64,000 nucleotides of DNA from Nocardioides panzhihuensis (GCF_013408335.1 NZ_JACBZR010000001.1:4627501-4691500); one strand, 5' to 3'. Positions 33,345 to 42,452 are shown, counted from the first letter of the stretch. Made by a program: numbers and translations. Notes: a model not told the origin generated them from the letters alone.

Positions 33345-33434
33345 AGTGGCTAGTTGTCTACCGCTCCCGGCGGACGATGTCCATACGAGGTTCGTCACCG
33401 TGTGGACACACGACCGCCGGGAAGGCAGGAAGCG

Positions 33435-34685
33435 TCAGACAGCCTTGCCGACCGAGGCGGCACCGGCAGCCTCGAACTCCTTCAGGATGCGTCGGCGGGT
33501 GCGGGTGTCGCCGCGGACGGCCTTGACCAGCTTGCCGAACTGCGAGGGGGCGTTGCGCACGTTGGTGGACTCGAAGAAGCCGTTGGGCATCGAGAGGCGC
33601 AGCACCTTGTGCCAGGCCGAAGCGACCTGCTGCGGCATCGGCGCGGTGTGGTAGTTCAGGCCGTACTTGTCGAACAGCGCGCGGACCTTGGGAGCGATCT
33701 CGGCGTAGCGGTTCGAGGGCAGGTCCGGGAAGATGTGGTGCTCGATCTGGTGGGACAGGTTGCCCGACATGAGGTGCAGGAACTTCGAGCCGGAGATGTT
33801 GGCCGAGCCGAGCATCTGGCGGACGTACCACTCGCCGCGGGTCTCGTTCTCGGGGATGTCCTTGAGCTCGAACGTCTCCACGCCCTCGGGGAAGTGACCG
33901 CACATGATCACCGAGTGGGTCCAGACGTTGCGCACGAAGTTGGCGGTCACGTTGGCCAGCAGCGTGGTCGGGCCGGAGAGCGTCACCATCGACGCCAGCG
34001 GGTGCGCGACGTAGTCCTTGAACGCCTGGCGGCGGATCTTCTTCACCGTGTTGCGCGCCATCTCGTGCCAGCCCTCGGGCATGTCACGGCCGCTCTTCTT
34101 GAGGCGGCGCATCTTGCCGAGCTCGAGATCATAGGCCGCGATCCCGTACTCGAAGATGCACATGTTGATGAAGTTCATCAGCGGCTGACTGAGCGTCGCC
34201 GGCGTCCAGCGCTGCTCCTCGTCGACGCGCATGATGCCCCAACCGAGGTCATTGTCCTTGCCGACGATGTTGGTGTAGGTGTGGTGCAGCTCGTTGTGGG
34301 AGTGCTTCCAACCCTCGCTGGTGGAGGCGTTGTCCCATTCCCACACGGAGGAGTGGATCTTCGGGTCACGCATCCAGTCCCACTGGCCGTGCATGATGTT
34401 GTGGCCGATCTCCATGTTGTCGAGGATCTTGGCGATCGAGAGACCGACGGTGCCGACGACGAACGCCGGCGGGAAGATGCTGGCCAGAAGGACCGCGCGG
34501 GAGCCGAGCTCCAAGGAGCGCTGGACCTTGATGACCTTGTGGATGTAGGCGGCGTCGCGCTCACCACGGGTGTCGAGGACGTCCTGGCGGATGGCGTCGA
34601 GCTCGCGGCCGAGCTGCTCGACGTCCTCGCGGCTGAGGTGGGCGATGGGGCCGGTGTAGGCCGGGGCTTCGGGTGCGATGGTCAT
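33435..34685 (-). CDS. Membrane fatty-acid desaturase (DesA3-like)
   Basis: The 416-residue membrane di-iron enzyme has the histidine boxes HNIMHGQ, HNELHHTYTN and HQIEHHIFPD in the usual spacing. Hydrophobic segments lie between the first and second boxes and before the third. It introduces a double bond into acyl-CoA, the actinobacterial homologue being the stearoyl-CoA delta-9 desaturase. The ATG at 34685 begins MTIAPEAP; the longer frame upstream overlaps the intergenic region and is Pro/Ser-rich. The reductase that supplies electrons is encoded 25 bp upstream in the same operon. Confidence 0.94.
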   Translation of the reverse strand: MTIAPEAPAYTGPIAHLSREDVEQLGRELDAIRQDVLDTRGERDAAYIHKVIKVQRSLELGSRAVLLASIFPPAFVVGTVGLSIAKILDNMEIGHNIMHGQWDWMRDPKIHSSVWEWDNASTSEGWKHSHNELHHTYTNIVGKDNDLGWGIMRVDEEQRWTPATLSQPLMNFINMCIFEYGIAAYDLELGKMRRLKKSGRDMPEGWHEMARNTVKKIRRQAFKDYVAHPLASMVTLSGPTTLLANVTANFVRNVWTHSVIMCGHFPEGVETFELKDIPENETRGEWYVRQMLGSANISGSKFLHLMSGNLSHQIEHHIFPDLPSNRYAEIAPKVRALFDKYGLNYHTAPMPQQVASAWHKVLRLSMPNGFFESTNVRNAPSQFGKLVKAVRGDTRTRRRILKEFEAAGAASVGKAV

Positions 34686-34710
34686 TTCTGTCTCGCTCTC
34701 TCGTGGTCGG

Positions 34711-35862
34711 TCAGTGGTCGATGACGCACTCGCCGGCGGCGGCGGAGATGCAGGTCTGGATGGGAATGCCCTCGGGCCCGGTCTCGCCGGGTCGGGCAAC
34801 GGTGAGCTCACCGTTGCGGAGGTCGCGGACGGCGCCCTCCTTCATCGGGAGCACACAGCCGAAGCAGATGCCCATACGGCAACCGCTCGGCATGAGAACG
34901 CCGGCCTCTTCGGCGGCGTCGAGGATCGGCTTGTCGCCGGCGGCCTCGACGGTCTTGTCCTTGAAGGAGACGGTGCCGCCCTCGCTGGTGACGACGGTGG
35001 CCAGACGGAACTGCTCGGTCTGGAGCGGCAGGCCCTCGGCGTCGTACCAGGACTGCAGGGTGTCGAGGAGACCGGCGGGGCCACAGGCGTACGCCCTGCG
35101 CTCCTGCAGGTCGGGGACGAGCTCGACGAGGGCGTCGAGGTCGAGGCGACCCTCGGAGCCGGTGTAGCGGGTGACGAGGCGGATCGCGCCCGCCTCGGCG
35201 AGGGACTCGAGGTTGCGGATGAAGATCGAGTCGGGGCGGCTCGGAGCGACGTGCACGACGGTCACGTCGAGACGCTGGTGCTCGACGACGCCCTCGTCGG
35301 TGACCGGGAAGAGGTTGCGTAGCATCCCGATGACCGGCGTCACGCCGGAGCCGGCGGTGACCATCAGGAACTTGTGGCCGCGCAGGTCGCTGGGGAGGAC
35401 GAAGTCGCCGGCCGCCTGCTCGAGGTGGACGATCCTGCCCGGGCGCAGACGGCGCACCAGGTGGCTGGAGACCTTGCCGTCGGGGACAGCCTTGACGGTG
35501 ATCGAGATGAGGCCGTCCTTGCGGGGGCCGTGGGTCAGCGAGTAGGCCCGCCAGTGGCGTACGCCGTCGACCTCGACGCCCACGCGGACGTACTGGCCGG
35601 GCGTGTGGCCCTCCCAGTCGGCGCCGGGCTTGATCTCGATGGTGGCCGCATCGGCGGTCTCCGGGGTGACCTTGACGATGCGTCCGCGCAGGTCAGCACC
35701 GGGCCGGAGCGGGTTGAAGAGGTCGAGGTAGTCGGCTGGGGCCAATGGAGTTGCGATCGTCTCAGCGAGCTCCCACGCCTTGCGCGAGAGCCGCTCCCGC
35801 AGCGCGGGACGCCTGGCCTTGCTCGGGGAGAGCAAGGCGGTGGATGTGGAGATCTCAGCCAT
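34711..35862 (-). CDS. Ferredoxin reductase (FAD/NAD(P)H, plant-type 2Fe-2S) for desaturase
   Basis: The 383-residue electron-transfer protein has an FAD domain (RAYSLTHGP), an NAD(P) domain (MVTAGSGVTPVIGML, YACGPAGLL) and a C-terminal plant-type ferredoxin with ligands in GCRMGICFGC and QTCISAA. It matches the Rv3230c-type partner of DesA3. Its position directly upstream of the desaturase gene supports this pairing. A PucR-type regulator gene is divergent, 71 bp away. Confidence 0.94.
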   Translation of the reverse strand: MAEISTSTALLSPSKARRPALRERLSRKAWELAETIATPLAPADYLDLFNPLRPGADLRGRIVKVTPETADAATIEIKPGADWEGHTPGQYVRVGVEVDGVRHWRAYSLTHGPRKDGLISITVKAVPDGKVSSHLVRRLRPGRIVHLEQAAGDFVLPSDLRGHKFLMVTAGSGVTPVIGMLRNLFPVTDEGVVEHQRLDVTVVHVAPSRPDSIFIRNLESLAEAGAIRLVTRYTGSEGRLDLDALVELVPDLQERRAYACGPAGLLDTLQSWYDAEGLPLQTEQFRLATVVTSEGGTVSFKDKTVEAAGDKPILDAAEEAGVLMPSGCRMGICFGCVLPMKEGAVRDLRNGELTVARPGETGPEGIPIQTCISAAAGECVIDH

Positions 35863-35933
35863 GTCTCCATAGTGCTACTTAAACGAGGTAAACTCCTGTG
35901 TTAGCGACGTGAATCTGATAGGCGGATTTATAC

Positions 35934-37118
35934 GTGACGAACAAAAGTTCCCCAAAGATCCCTGAACTCTCCTCTTATGACGTTCAGCTGACTCCCGAGG
36001 TCATCGCCTCGATCCGAGAGGTGCTCCCCCAAGTCGGCGAAGACGTGGTCGACGCTGTCATCGCCGAGGTGCCGCCCTATCAGGACGCCCTCTCCGGGCA
36101 CATGGGCGAGACCATCCGGACCGCTGTCGGGGTGGCCCTGGGTGGCTTCCTGTCGCTCGCCTCCGGCGCCGGCCTCGCTGCCGACGTGTCGGCCGCGACC
36201 CCACCGGCCCTCCAGGGAGCGTACGACCTCGGGCGCGGTGAGGCCAGGAGCGGACGCACGATGGAGGCCCTGCTCGCCGCCTATCGCATCGGCGCCAGGG
36301 TCGCCTGGAGACAGCTCGCCAGCAAGGCCGTCGAAGGTGGCATGGAACCGGCGATGCTGGTCGAGTTCTCCGCGCTGGTCTTCGCCTGGATCGACGAGAT
36401 CTCGGAGGCCTCGGCCGCCGGACATGCCGACGAACGCGCCACCACCGGACGTGTGCAGCGCCAGCTGCGCGAACGGCTGGCCCGGAGGCTGCTGGCGGAG
36501 GCGACGACCCCGGAGGAGCTCGATGACGCCGCAGCGCGCGCCGAGTGGACTCCGCCCAGCACGCTGACCGCCGTGCTCGTGCCGAACTCGCAGGTCGGCA
36601 GCATCCTCGCCAAGGTCAACCAGTCCACGCTGGAGTTCGACGACCTACGCGATCTGAACGACCACACTCTGATGCTCGTCCCCGACGCCCACGGTCACCG
36701 CCGACGGCCCCTGATGAAGGCGCTGGAAGGTCGTCGGGCCGTGGTCGGGCCGGCCAAGCCGTGGCGCGAGGCCCGGGTCTCCTACGAGCGCGCCCGCCGC
36801 GTCCACTTCGCGGATCTCGGGTCCGACACCGAGCAGCACCTGGTCGAGCTGGTGCTGTCTGCCGACTCCGATGCCCGCGAGGACCTCCGCGCCCAGGTGC
36901 TCGCCCCGTTGGCCGACCTGCGTCCAGCCACCGCCGAGAAGCTCACCGAGACCCTGCGCTCTTGGCTCCTCCACCAGGGCCGGCGCGAGGACGTCGCGGC
37001 CGATCTGTTCATCCACCCGCAGACAGTCCGCTATCGGATGGGGCAGATACGCGACGTGTACGGCGATCGGCTCGACGACCCCGCGATGCTCCTCGCTCTC
37101 ACGGTCGCCCTGGGCTGA
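35934..37118 (+). CDS. PucR/CdaR-type helix-turn-helix regulator
   Basis: The 394-residue protein ends with the PucR C-terminal HTH (LRSWLLHQGRREDVAADLFI then HPQTVRYRMGQIRD). Its N-terminal part (residues about 20-170) is an all-helical sensor-like domain found in actinobacterial relatives. It starts with GTG at 35934 and is divergent from the reductase-desaturase operon, the likely target. An AT-rich region (TTAAACGAGGTAAACTCC) lies between the two genes. The 3' end overlaps the vapC-like gene by 20 bp. Confidence 0.9.
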   Translation: MTNKSSPKIPELSSYDVQLTPEVIASIREVLPQVGEDVVDAVIAEVPPYQDALSGHMGETIRTAVGVALGGFLSLASGAGLAADVSAATPPALQGAYDLGRGEARSGRTMEALLAAYRIGARVAWRQLASKAVEGGMEPAMLVEFSALVFAWIDEISEASAAGHADERATTGRVQRQLRERLARRLLAEATTPEELDDAAARAEWTPPSTLTAVLVPNSQVGSILAKVNQSTLEFDDLRDLNDHTLMLVPDAHGHRRRPLMKALEGRRAVVGPAKPWREARVSYERARRVHFADLGSDTEQHLVELVLSADSDAREDLRAQVLAPLADLRPATAEKLTETLRSWLLHQGRREDVAADLFIHPQTVRYRMGQIRDVYGDRLDDPAMLLALTVALG

Positions 37119-37518
37119 CCACCTCGAAGCCGAGTTTCTCGGCGACCCGAGCCATCTGGTCGTCATACGTGACAACCTGCTCGACTGCCTCGTCTCCCTC
37201 CGCCTCGTCCTGGAGGATCAGAGCGGTGCCTAGGTGGATCGAGTCGAGCGCCTTCAGGTGAAACTCGATGTCTTTGGCAGCCTCAAGCACCTCCGGGAAG
37301 ATGCCCACCAAGCCGACGTCGGCCAGCACGGCTTCGACGGTCGCGGGGTCCAGGCGCTCGCGTCGGGCAACCCGGGTCAACTCGACGTCGAGCAGGACGG
37401 ACGAGATGACGGTGTTTCCCCGAGCTATCAGCGCATTCAAGTGCTCATCCAGAGCATCAGACTCAGGCTCATCCGCGAACCGCTTCGCCATGGCCGAGGT
37501 GTCGACGTAGACGAGCAC
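37099..37518 (-). CDS. PIN-domain toxin (VapC-like)
   Basis: The 139-residue PIN ribonuclease retains the acidic residues of the active site in YVDTSAMAK, LDVELTR, LDSIHLGTAL and VTYDDQM. It is expected to cleave RNA and be neutralised by the antitoxin encoded immediately upstream. Its GTG start shares one base with the antitoxin TAG stop (TAGTG), so the pair is translationally coupled. Confidence 0.93.
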   Translation of the reverse strand: MLVYVDTSAMAKRFADEPESDALDEHLNALIARGNTVISSVLLDVELTRVARRERLDPATVEAVLADVGLVGIFPEVLEAAKDIEFHLKALDSIHLGTALILQDEAEGDEAVEQVVTYDDQMARVAEKLGFEVVSPGRP

Positions 37519-37787
37519 TAGATCTTGTCCGCCCGGATCTCCGCGAGGATCTCGTCGGTCGACCTCGACAGTTTCACTCGCTTGACCGGAGTGAGCCGAC
37601 CGCTGGTGTTCCTCGGCGGCTTGATGTGGCCGAGCATCTCTAGCTGTCTGAACCTGCTCGTCGGCGCCGGCACCAACATCGCCACGGGACGGCCGTGATC
37701 GGTCACGACCAGCGACTCACCGGCTTGGACGCGCCTCAGCACCCTGCCCGTCTGCTGGTTCAGCTCACCCACTCGCACTTCGCTCAT
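37518..37787 (-). CDS. Phd/YefM-type antitoxin of the PIN toxin
   Basis: The 89-residue protein begins VRVGELNQQTGRVLRRVQAG and continues VVTDHGRPVAMLVP, the Phd/YefM fold that binds DNA. A C-terminal tail (STDEILAEIRADKI) probably wraps the toxin. A short inverted repeat 22 bp upstream is a plausible autoregulatory site. Phd-type antitoxin with a PIN toxin is a common VapBC variant. Confidence 0.93.
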   Translation of the reverse strand: MSEVRVGELNQQTGRVLRRVQAGESLVVTDHGRPVAMLVPAPTSRFRQLEMLGHIKPPRNTSGRLTPVKRVKLSRSTDEILAEIRADKI

Positions 37788-37809
37788 GCATTCACGATAA
37801 CGCAGGAAA

Positions 37810-37822
37810 TAGAACTTTTCTA
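37810..37822. promoter_or_regulatory. Inverted repeat TAGAA-CTT-TTCTA upstream of antitoxin
   Basis: Perfect 5-bp arms with a 3-bp centre, 22 bp before the antitoxin ATG, the usual place for toxin-antitoxin autoregulation. Confidence 0.5.
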
Positions 37823-37851
37823 CAAAGACTACCGGTTCCGAACGTAAGCCT

Positions 37852-37864
37852 TCCGATTATCGGA
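37852..37864. promoter_or_regulatory. Perfect palindrome TCCGATTATCGGA
   Basis: Perfect 6-bp arms around a central T, 55 bp before the DUF4383 gene and in the divergent region shared with the antitoxin. Confidence 0.4.
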
Positions 37865-37919
37865 GCCACGTAGCCGTGGTGCGGCATACGAGCTCGGCGA
37901 ACCGGGTACCACTCCTGCC

Positions 37920-38384
37920 ATGACAAACGCCACTGCCTATCGGTCCATGACCGCAACACCGCTGCAGATCGCGGCGACGGTCGTGGGCGCGACGTTTCTG
38001 CTCGTCGGAGTCCTCGGGTTCATCCCGGGCGTGACCACCGACTATGACTCGATGACCTTCGCGGGCCACGAGTCCCAAGCCATGCTCCTCGGCATCTTCC
38101 AGGTGTCGATCCTGCACAACATCGTGCACCTCCTGTTCGGGATCGCCGGCCTCGTCCTGGCAAGCACCTGGAGCGGAGCCCGTGGCTACCTGATCGGCGG
38201 CGGGGCGATCTACCTGGTTCTGTGGATCTACGGCCTGGTCATCGATCACGGCAGCCACGCGAACTTCGTCCCCCTCAACGACGCCGACAACTGGCTTCAC
38301 CTGATCCTGGGCGCGGGGATGATCGCGCTCGGCCTGGCCCTGGGGCGGCGCCCGCACGCAGGAGATCGACCTGGCGCACTCTGA
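37920..38384 (+). CDS. DUF4383 family membrane protein
   Basis: The 154-residue protein has four predicted helices. DUF4383 features are FLLVGVLGFIPG, LGIFQVSILHNIVHLLFGI and GLAL at the end of the last helix. The family is common in actinobacteria and uncharacterised. The ATG at 37920 is used; an in-frame Met nine codons later is possible. The upstream 13-bp palindrome may control it. Confidence 0.92.
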   Translation: MTNATAYRSMTATPLQIAATVVGATFLLVGVLGFIPGVTTDYDSMTFAGHESQAMLLGIFQVSILHNIVHLLFGIAGLVLASTWSGARGYLIGGGAIYLVLWIYGLVIDHGSHANFVPLNDADNWLHLILGAGMIALGLALGRRPHAGDRPGAL

Positions 38385-38460
38385 CCGGAGCGAGGGTCGC
38401 GACGTCGTCGATCCGGAGAAGGGTTGACCTCAACTCGACATGAGCAACCACGCTGGAGTC

Positions 38461-38826
38461 ATGAAGTTCACCGACACGCAGCTCCGCTACCTCCGCACCC
38501 AACCGCTGGGCAGGCTCGCGACCCTCGCACCCGACGGGGGCCTACAGAACAACCCCGTCGGGTTCAACATCGACGACGAGCACCGGATCCTGATCGGCGG
38601 CTACGAGATGGGCAGGTCCAGAAAGTTCAAGAACGCCCAGAAGCACGATCAGGTCGCGTTCGTCGTCGACGACCTGAAGTCCACCAACCCCTGGCAGCCG
38701 CGGATGGTCGAGATCCGCGGCACTGCCGAGGCCCTCACCGACATCGACCCACCGATGGAAGGCCTGTCCCGCGAGATCCTGAGGATCACCCCGGCGCGGG
38801 TCATCGAGTACGGCCTCGACGCCTAG
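38461..38826 (+). CDS. PPOX-class F420-dependent oxidoreductase / pyridoxamine-phosphate-oxidase-fold protein
   Basis: The 121-residue split-barrel protein begins FTDTQLRYLRTQPLGRLATL and has NNPVGFNID and a dimer-type GYEMGRSRKFKNAQ segment, typical of the small F420-binding PPOX class. It probably reduces a small molecule with F420H2 or binds flavin. ATG at 38461 has GGAG 3-4 nt upstream and gives the usual family N-terminus; ATG at 38440 would add seven residues. It is convergent with the transglutaminase-like gene. Confidence 0.88.
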   Translation: MKFTDTQLRYLRTQPLGRLATLAPDGGLQNNPVGFNIDDEHRILIGGYEMGRSRKFKNAQKHDQVAFVVDDLKSTNPWQPRMVEIRGTAEALTDIDPPMEGLSREILRITPARVIEYGLDA

Positions 38827-38847
38827 CCTCGGTGGCTCGAACCGCGG

Positions 38848-41085
38848 CTACCGCTTGCCCCGCAACCGAGCGGGCAGCAGCGACAGCGGGTTGATCGCCG
38901 CCCGGATGCGCTGCCAGCGCGTGCGAGAGCCGGACAGGGACGTACGCAGCGTCCCGACCTGCTCCCAGAAGGTCTCCACGTCGTCATCCTTCGGCCCGGA
39001 CTCGTCGAACATGGTGGTGTCGGTGAGGAGGGCGAGGCCCGGCGCGCCGTCCATGCCCGCGGACGCGGAGAGGACGGAGGCCTGCTCGCGGCGGGTGGCC
39101 CAGGCGGGGGCCGCCACCCCGAAGTCTCGGGCGTGGTCGAGGGTCTCGCGCCAGCCACCGGAGAGGCGGGCGACGGGAGTCCCCCGGGTGCGGCGGCGGT
39201 GGCGGCGCCAGATCTTGGCGCCGATGATCGCCCCGCACAGAGCTGCGATGAGGAGCAGCGGCAGGCCGACGTACTTGAAGATGGCCACCACCCAGCCGGG
39301 CAGGACGAACCCGTCGGGACGGGAGTTGGCCTTCTGGTTGACCGACTCGTCCAGCGGGTCGCCGGAGGTCGCGGGCGGACGCACGGGCGCAGGCGGCGGG
39401 ACGACCTTGCCGGTGACGAGCTCCTCGGGCTGCGGAGCGTTCTGCTCGGGCGGCTTCTCGGTGTTCATGAACTCGTTCCAGTCCAGGGTCGCCCACGAAC
39501 CGTCCGACATCCGCAGCTCGACCCAGGCGTGCATGTCCTTGCCTTGGACGGTTCCGTCGGAGCCGACGACGGCCCCCAGGACCACTCGGGCCGGCACACC
39601 GACCTGGTTGGCCAGGACCGCCATCAGCGCGGCGTACTGCTCGTCGTTGCCGGCGAGCTGGCCACCCTTGGCGGTGAAGTCGGCGAGACGACGCAGCGAG
39701 TGGCCGGCCGGATACTGCTGGTTGGGCGGCTCCCCGTCCGTGTAGGTCCCCTCGGACTTCAGCTTCTCGGCCACCGCCAGCGCGTTCGTGATCGGCGAGT
39801 CACCCCCGCCCGCGTACTCGGCCGCGAGCGCCTGGAACTGAGCGGCCTCGTCACCGATCGGCGACCCGCCCGACCAGTTCTCGCTCTTCTCCCCGACCTT
39901 TTCGTCAGCGACCGAGGCGGTGAATGAGTAGGAGTCGCCCGGCTTCAGCGCCGACGGCAGAACGCCGGTGGACGTCGCCAGGTTGTAGCGGAACGAGTCG
40001 GTGTCGGGACCGTCGAAAGAGATGCGCGTCAGCGCGGTCGGCAGCGGCACCCAGACGCCACCGAAGTCCTCGCCGATCGTGATCGTCCCGCGCACCTGCT
40101 TGCCGTCGGCGAGCGGGTTGCGCAGCGTCGAGCTGATCTTCTGGAAGGTGTCGTCGGGACCTTCGGTCTCACCGGAGTCGTTGGCCGCGCGCCAGACGGT
40201 GCCGTCGTAGGAATCCATGGCGGCAACCCGGACCCGGGTCCCCTCGGGCAGGCCCGAGACGGTGAAGAGGTCCTTCTCATAGAGCCGGCGATCGTCCTCC
40301 GGTGTCTGGTAGCCCTTGGTGTAGATCCGGAAGCCGGCCAGGGGCGAGGGATACTGCCCGACGTCGAAAGGCGGCTCGATCTCGCCGCGCAGCACGGTGC
40401 GCTCGGGCGCGATACCCGGGAGCAGCGGCCCGCCGAGGAACGCCAGCCCGGCCGCGCCGAGGCACAGCCCTGCCCCGATGGCGGTCCGGGAGAGGCGGCG
40501 GCCACCGGCGGCGAGGGCGCGAGCCCGCAGCCCGCGGATACAGAGCCAGGTGATCGCGACCGCCCCGAAGAGCGCGCCCAGCAGAGCGGTCTTGGACGGA
40601 TCCTGGACGCCGAGCAGGATCACGCCGGCCATCAACGCGAAGGCGACCAGAACCGGCGGCAGCGCCGCCTTCATCCGCACCGCCAGCGCGAAGCCGAGAC
40701 AGCCGGAGACCAGGCCGAGGATGTACGGGATCGTCAGCAGCGCACCGCCGTCGACCGGCGGCAGCGTGGTCAGCAGCCGCTTCCAGCCGTGCACGGAGTT
40801 GTCGGCAAGGGTGCCGATGGTGTCGGGGACCGGAAGGATCGAGAGGTTGCCGAGCCCGTGCAGCGCAACCGCGCCACCGAGCACGAAGAAGGCGGCCAGC
40901 AGCCCGACGGCCAGCACGACCACAGGCTGTCCGCGGCCGACGAAGGCGATGAGGATCCCGAGCAGGAGCCCGGTGACCCCGGCGATCAGGTAGGTCCAAC
41001 CGGCGTAGGTGTCGTCGAAGCCGAGGAACGCGATGGTGCCGAGCAGGAAGAGGAGGAGGGCGTCTACGGAGTGGTGTTTCTTCAT
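38848..41085 (-). CDS. Transglutaminase-like membrane protein lacking the catalytic Cys (PFNA cluster)
   Basis: The 745-residue protein has several helices at residues 1-220, a large extracellular domain with a transglutaminase-like core at about 460-540, another helix at about 610-630 and a cytosolic C-terminal part. In the core, the motif that normally reads G-x-C-E is GNDEQYAALMAVL, with Asp481 in place of the nucleophilic Cys. H519 (KDMHAW) and D535 (TLDW) are kept. It is therefore predicted to be a binding or structural module rather than an active enzyme. Its ATG overlaps the DUF58 stop (ATGA). It is the last gene of the operon. Confidence 0.92.
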   Translation of the reverse strand: MKKHHSVDALLLFLLGTIAFLGFDDTYAGWTYLIAGVTGLLLGILIAFVGRGQPVVVLAVGLLAAFFVLGGAVALHGLGNLSILPVPDTIGTLADNSVHGWKRLLTTLPPVDGGALLTIPYILGLVSGCLGFALAVRMKAALPPVLVAFALMAGVILLGVQDPSKTALLGALFGAVAITWLCIRGLRARALAAGGRRLSRTAIGAGLCLGAAGLAFLGGPLLPGIAPERTVLRGEIEPPFDVGQYPSPLAGFRIYTKGYQTPEDDRRLYEKDLFTVSGLPEGTRVRVAAMDSYDGTVWRAANDSGETEGPDDTFQKISSTLRNPLADGKQVRGTITIGEDFGGVWVPLPTALTRISFDGPDTDSFRYNLATSTGVLPSALKPGDSYSFTASVADEKVGEKSENWSGGSPIGDEAAQFQALAAEYAGGGDSPITNALAVAEKLKSEGTYTDGEPPNQQYPAGHSLRRLADFTAKGGQLAGNDEQYAALMAVLANQVGVPARVVLGAVVGSDGTVQGKDMHAWVELRMSDGSWATLDWNEFMNTEKPPEQNAPQPEELVTGKVVPPPAPVRPPATSGDPLDESVNQKANSRPDGFVLPGWVVAIFKYVGLPLLLIAALCGAIIGAKIWRRHRRRTRGTPVARLSGGWRETLDHARDFGVAAPAWATRREQASVLSASAGMDGAPGLALLTDTTMFDESGPKDDDVETFWEQVGTLRTSLSGSRTRWQRIRAAINPLSLLPARLRGKR

Positions 41086-42452
41086 CCGGACAGCCCCTTC
41101 GAGAGAACGATCGGCAGCTGGTCCAGATCGGGCAGGGTGAGCATCGGCAGGTCGGCGACGGCCTTGAAGCCGGCCCGCTGTGAGGAGTCGACCCGCACGG
41201 CGACGGTCGTGGCGTCGACCGAGAACTGACCGGCCGCGCGCTGCAGCGTCACGAACTGGGGATAGCGCCCGGTCACCAGCATCACCAACGACGCGTCCGG
41301 CGCCTGCCGGGCCGCCTCGCCGGTGGTCTCGATCAGGTTGGTCGGCTGTGGGGTCGCCCGGGAGCAGGCGTCCAGGGCGGACCGCCCTCCCCCGTTGGCC
41401 GCGGTTGCCCGCACCATCATCACGTCGCCGGTCGCGAACGAGACGTCGAACTCGTCCAGGATCCCGCGGCGCAGCAGCGAGCCGGCGATCGACATCGCCG
41501 TCTCGTACTCGTCCTCGTTGTCGTAGGACATCGGCGAGGAGTCGACGATGACGACGATGTGGGAGCGACGGGTGTCGAGGAACTGCCGCACCAGCAGCTG
41601 CCCGTGGCGCGCCGAGGAGCGCCAGTGGACGTGGCGCAGGTCGTCGCCGGGGACGTACTCACGCAGCGCGTGGAAGGCCAGGTCGCTCATCGAGGTGTTC
41701 TGCGCCGTGGACCCCTCGAGGTCACGGACCAGACCGACCCCGAAGGGCTCCAGATGAGTGGTGCGCGGGTGGACGAAGACCTCGGTGCGATCCGTCCACT
41801 CCTGCACCCGCCGGAAGAGCCCGAGCGGGTCACCGCGCACGGTCCGGACGGGACCGACGTCGATCACGCCGCGACGCTGCGTCGGCACCACGAACAGCTC
41901 CGTGTGCTCGGCGCCGGGAAGCAGCATCGGCAGGTCGTACGTCACCCCACCTGCCCCGATCGGGAACTCCAGGCTCGTCGAGACGAGCGGGCCGCGCGCC
42001 TCGTTGCGGGCCCGCAGCTCGCCGGTCAGCGCCTGACCGACCGCGACGCGCGGCGGCTCGACCACCGTGGCCACCGTGAGCCGGGTGCGCCCGATCATGA
42101 AGAAGGCCGCGCCGATCACGAGGAACAGCGCCGCCATCGCCACCACGGCCGCCTCGATCCAGCCCAGCGCGGTCGCGGCGACCCAGGCGAGCGCGCCGAG
42201 GAGCAGCACGCCCCAGCCGATCGAGGTCACGGTGCCGAACCATTTCGTCACCGCTGGTCGAACCACCCCGACCACTGACCTCACCGCTGATCGAGCCGCC
42301 GGAGCCGCTAGTCGGAGGCGTGTCGAGATCAACACAGTCCTCATCGAGCGCCGAGGGGACCGTGTTGGTTTCGACACGGACCCGTTCGTTCCTCGCGGGT
42401 CCGGCTCAACCGACGGTGGCGGCTCCGGCGGCTCAACCAGCGGGTGACTCAT
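41082..42452 (-). CDS. DUF58 domain protein (PFNA cluster)
   Basis: The protein has two adjacent helices (GWGVLLLGALAWVAATALGW and AALFLVIGAAFFMIG) and the DUF58 core: DPLGLFRRV, LREYVPGDDLRHVHWRSSAR and a VWA-like VIVDSSPM. The usual partner is MoxR. The ATG at 42452 lies 1 bp after the moxR stop. From there the first ~60 residues (PPEPPPSVEP, then ISTRLRLAAPAAR) are encoded by two REP-like elements. The GTG at 42284 would begin VRSVVGVVRPAVTKWFG, where family similarity starts. I cannot decide which start is used; the C-terminal 400 residues are certain. Confidence 0.9.
   Translation of the reverse strand: MSHPLVEPPEPPPSVEPDPRGTNGSVSKPTRSPRRSMRTVLISTRLRLAAPAARSAVRSVVGVVRPAVTKWFGTVTSIGWGVLLLGALAWVAATALGWIEAAVVAMAALFLVIGAAFFMIGRTRLTVATVVEPPRVAVGQALTGELRARNEARGPLVSTSLEFPIGAGGVTYDLPMLLPGAEHTELFVVPTQRRGVIDVGPVRTVRGDPLGLFRRVQEWTDRTEVFVHPRTTHLEPFGVGLVRDLEGSTAQNTSMSDLAFHALREYVPGDDLRHVHWRSSARHGQLLVRQFLDTRRSHIVVIVDSSPMSYDNEDEYETAMSIAGSLLRRGILDEFDVSFATGDVMMVRATAANGGGRSALDACSRATPQPTNLIETTGEAARQAPDASLVMLVTGRYPQFVTLQRAAGQFSVDATTVAVRVDSSQRAGFKAVADLPMLTLPDLDQLPIVLSKGLSG
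42285..42334 (-). repeat. REP-like element, copy B
   Basis: On the minus strand it reads TGTTGATCTCGACACG...GGCGGCTCGATCAGCG. It differs from copy A at about six of 50 positions. It lies in the 5' coding end of the DUF58 gene, inverted relative to copy C. Confidence 0.85.
42363..42442 (+). repeat. REP-like element, copy C (extended)
   Basis: It has the same ends as copy A (TGTTGGTTTCGACACG and GCGGCTCCGGCGGCTCAACC). The centre is different, containing a GACCCG / CGGGTC hairpin and a second CGGCTCAACC. It lies between the moxR stop and the DUF58 core, in frame with DUF58. Confidence 0.85.

Noticed and set aside
37099..37787. Mobile-element or prophage remnant around the VapBC-like pair
   Set aside because: No integrase, transposase, direct-repeat target or tRNA attachment site is nearby; the pair fits between ordinary genes.
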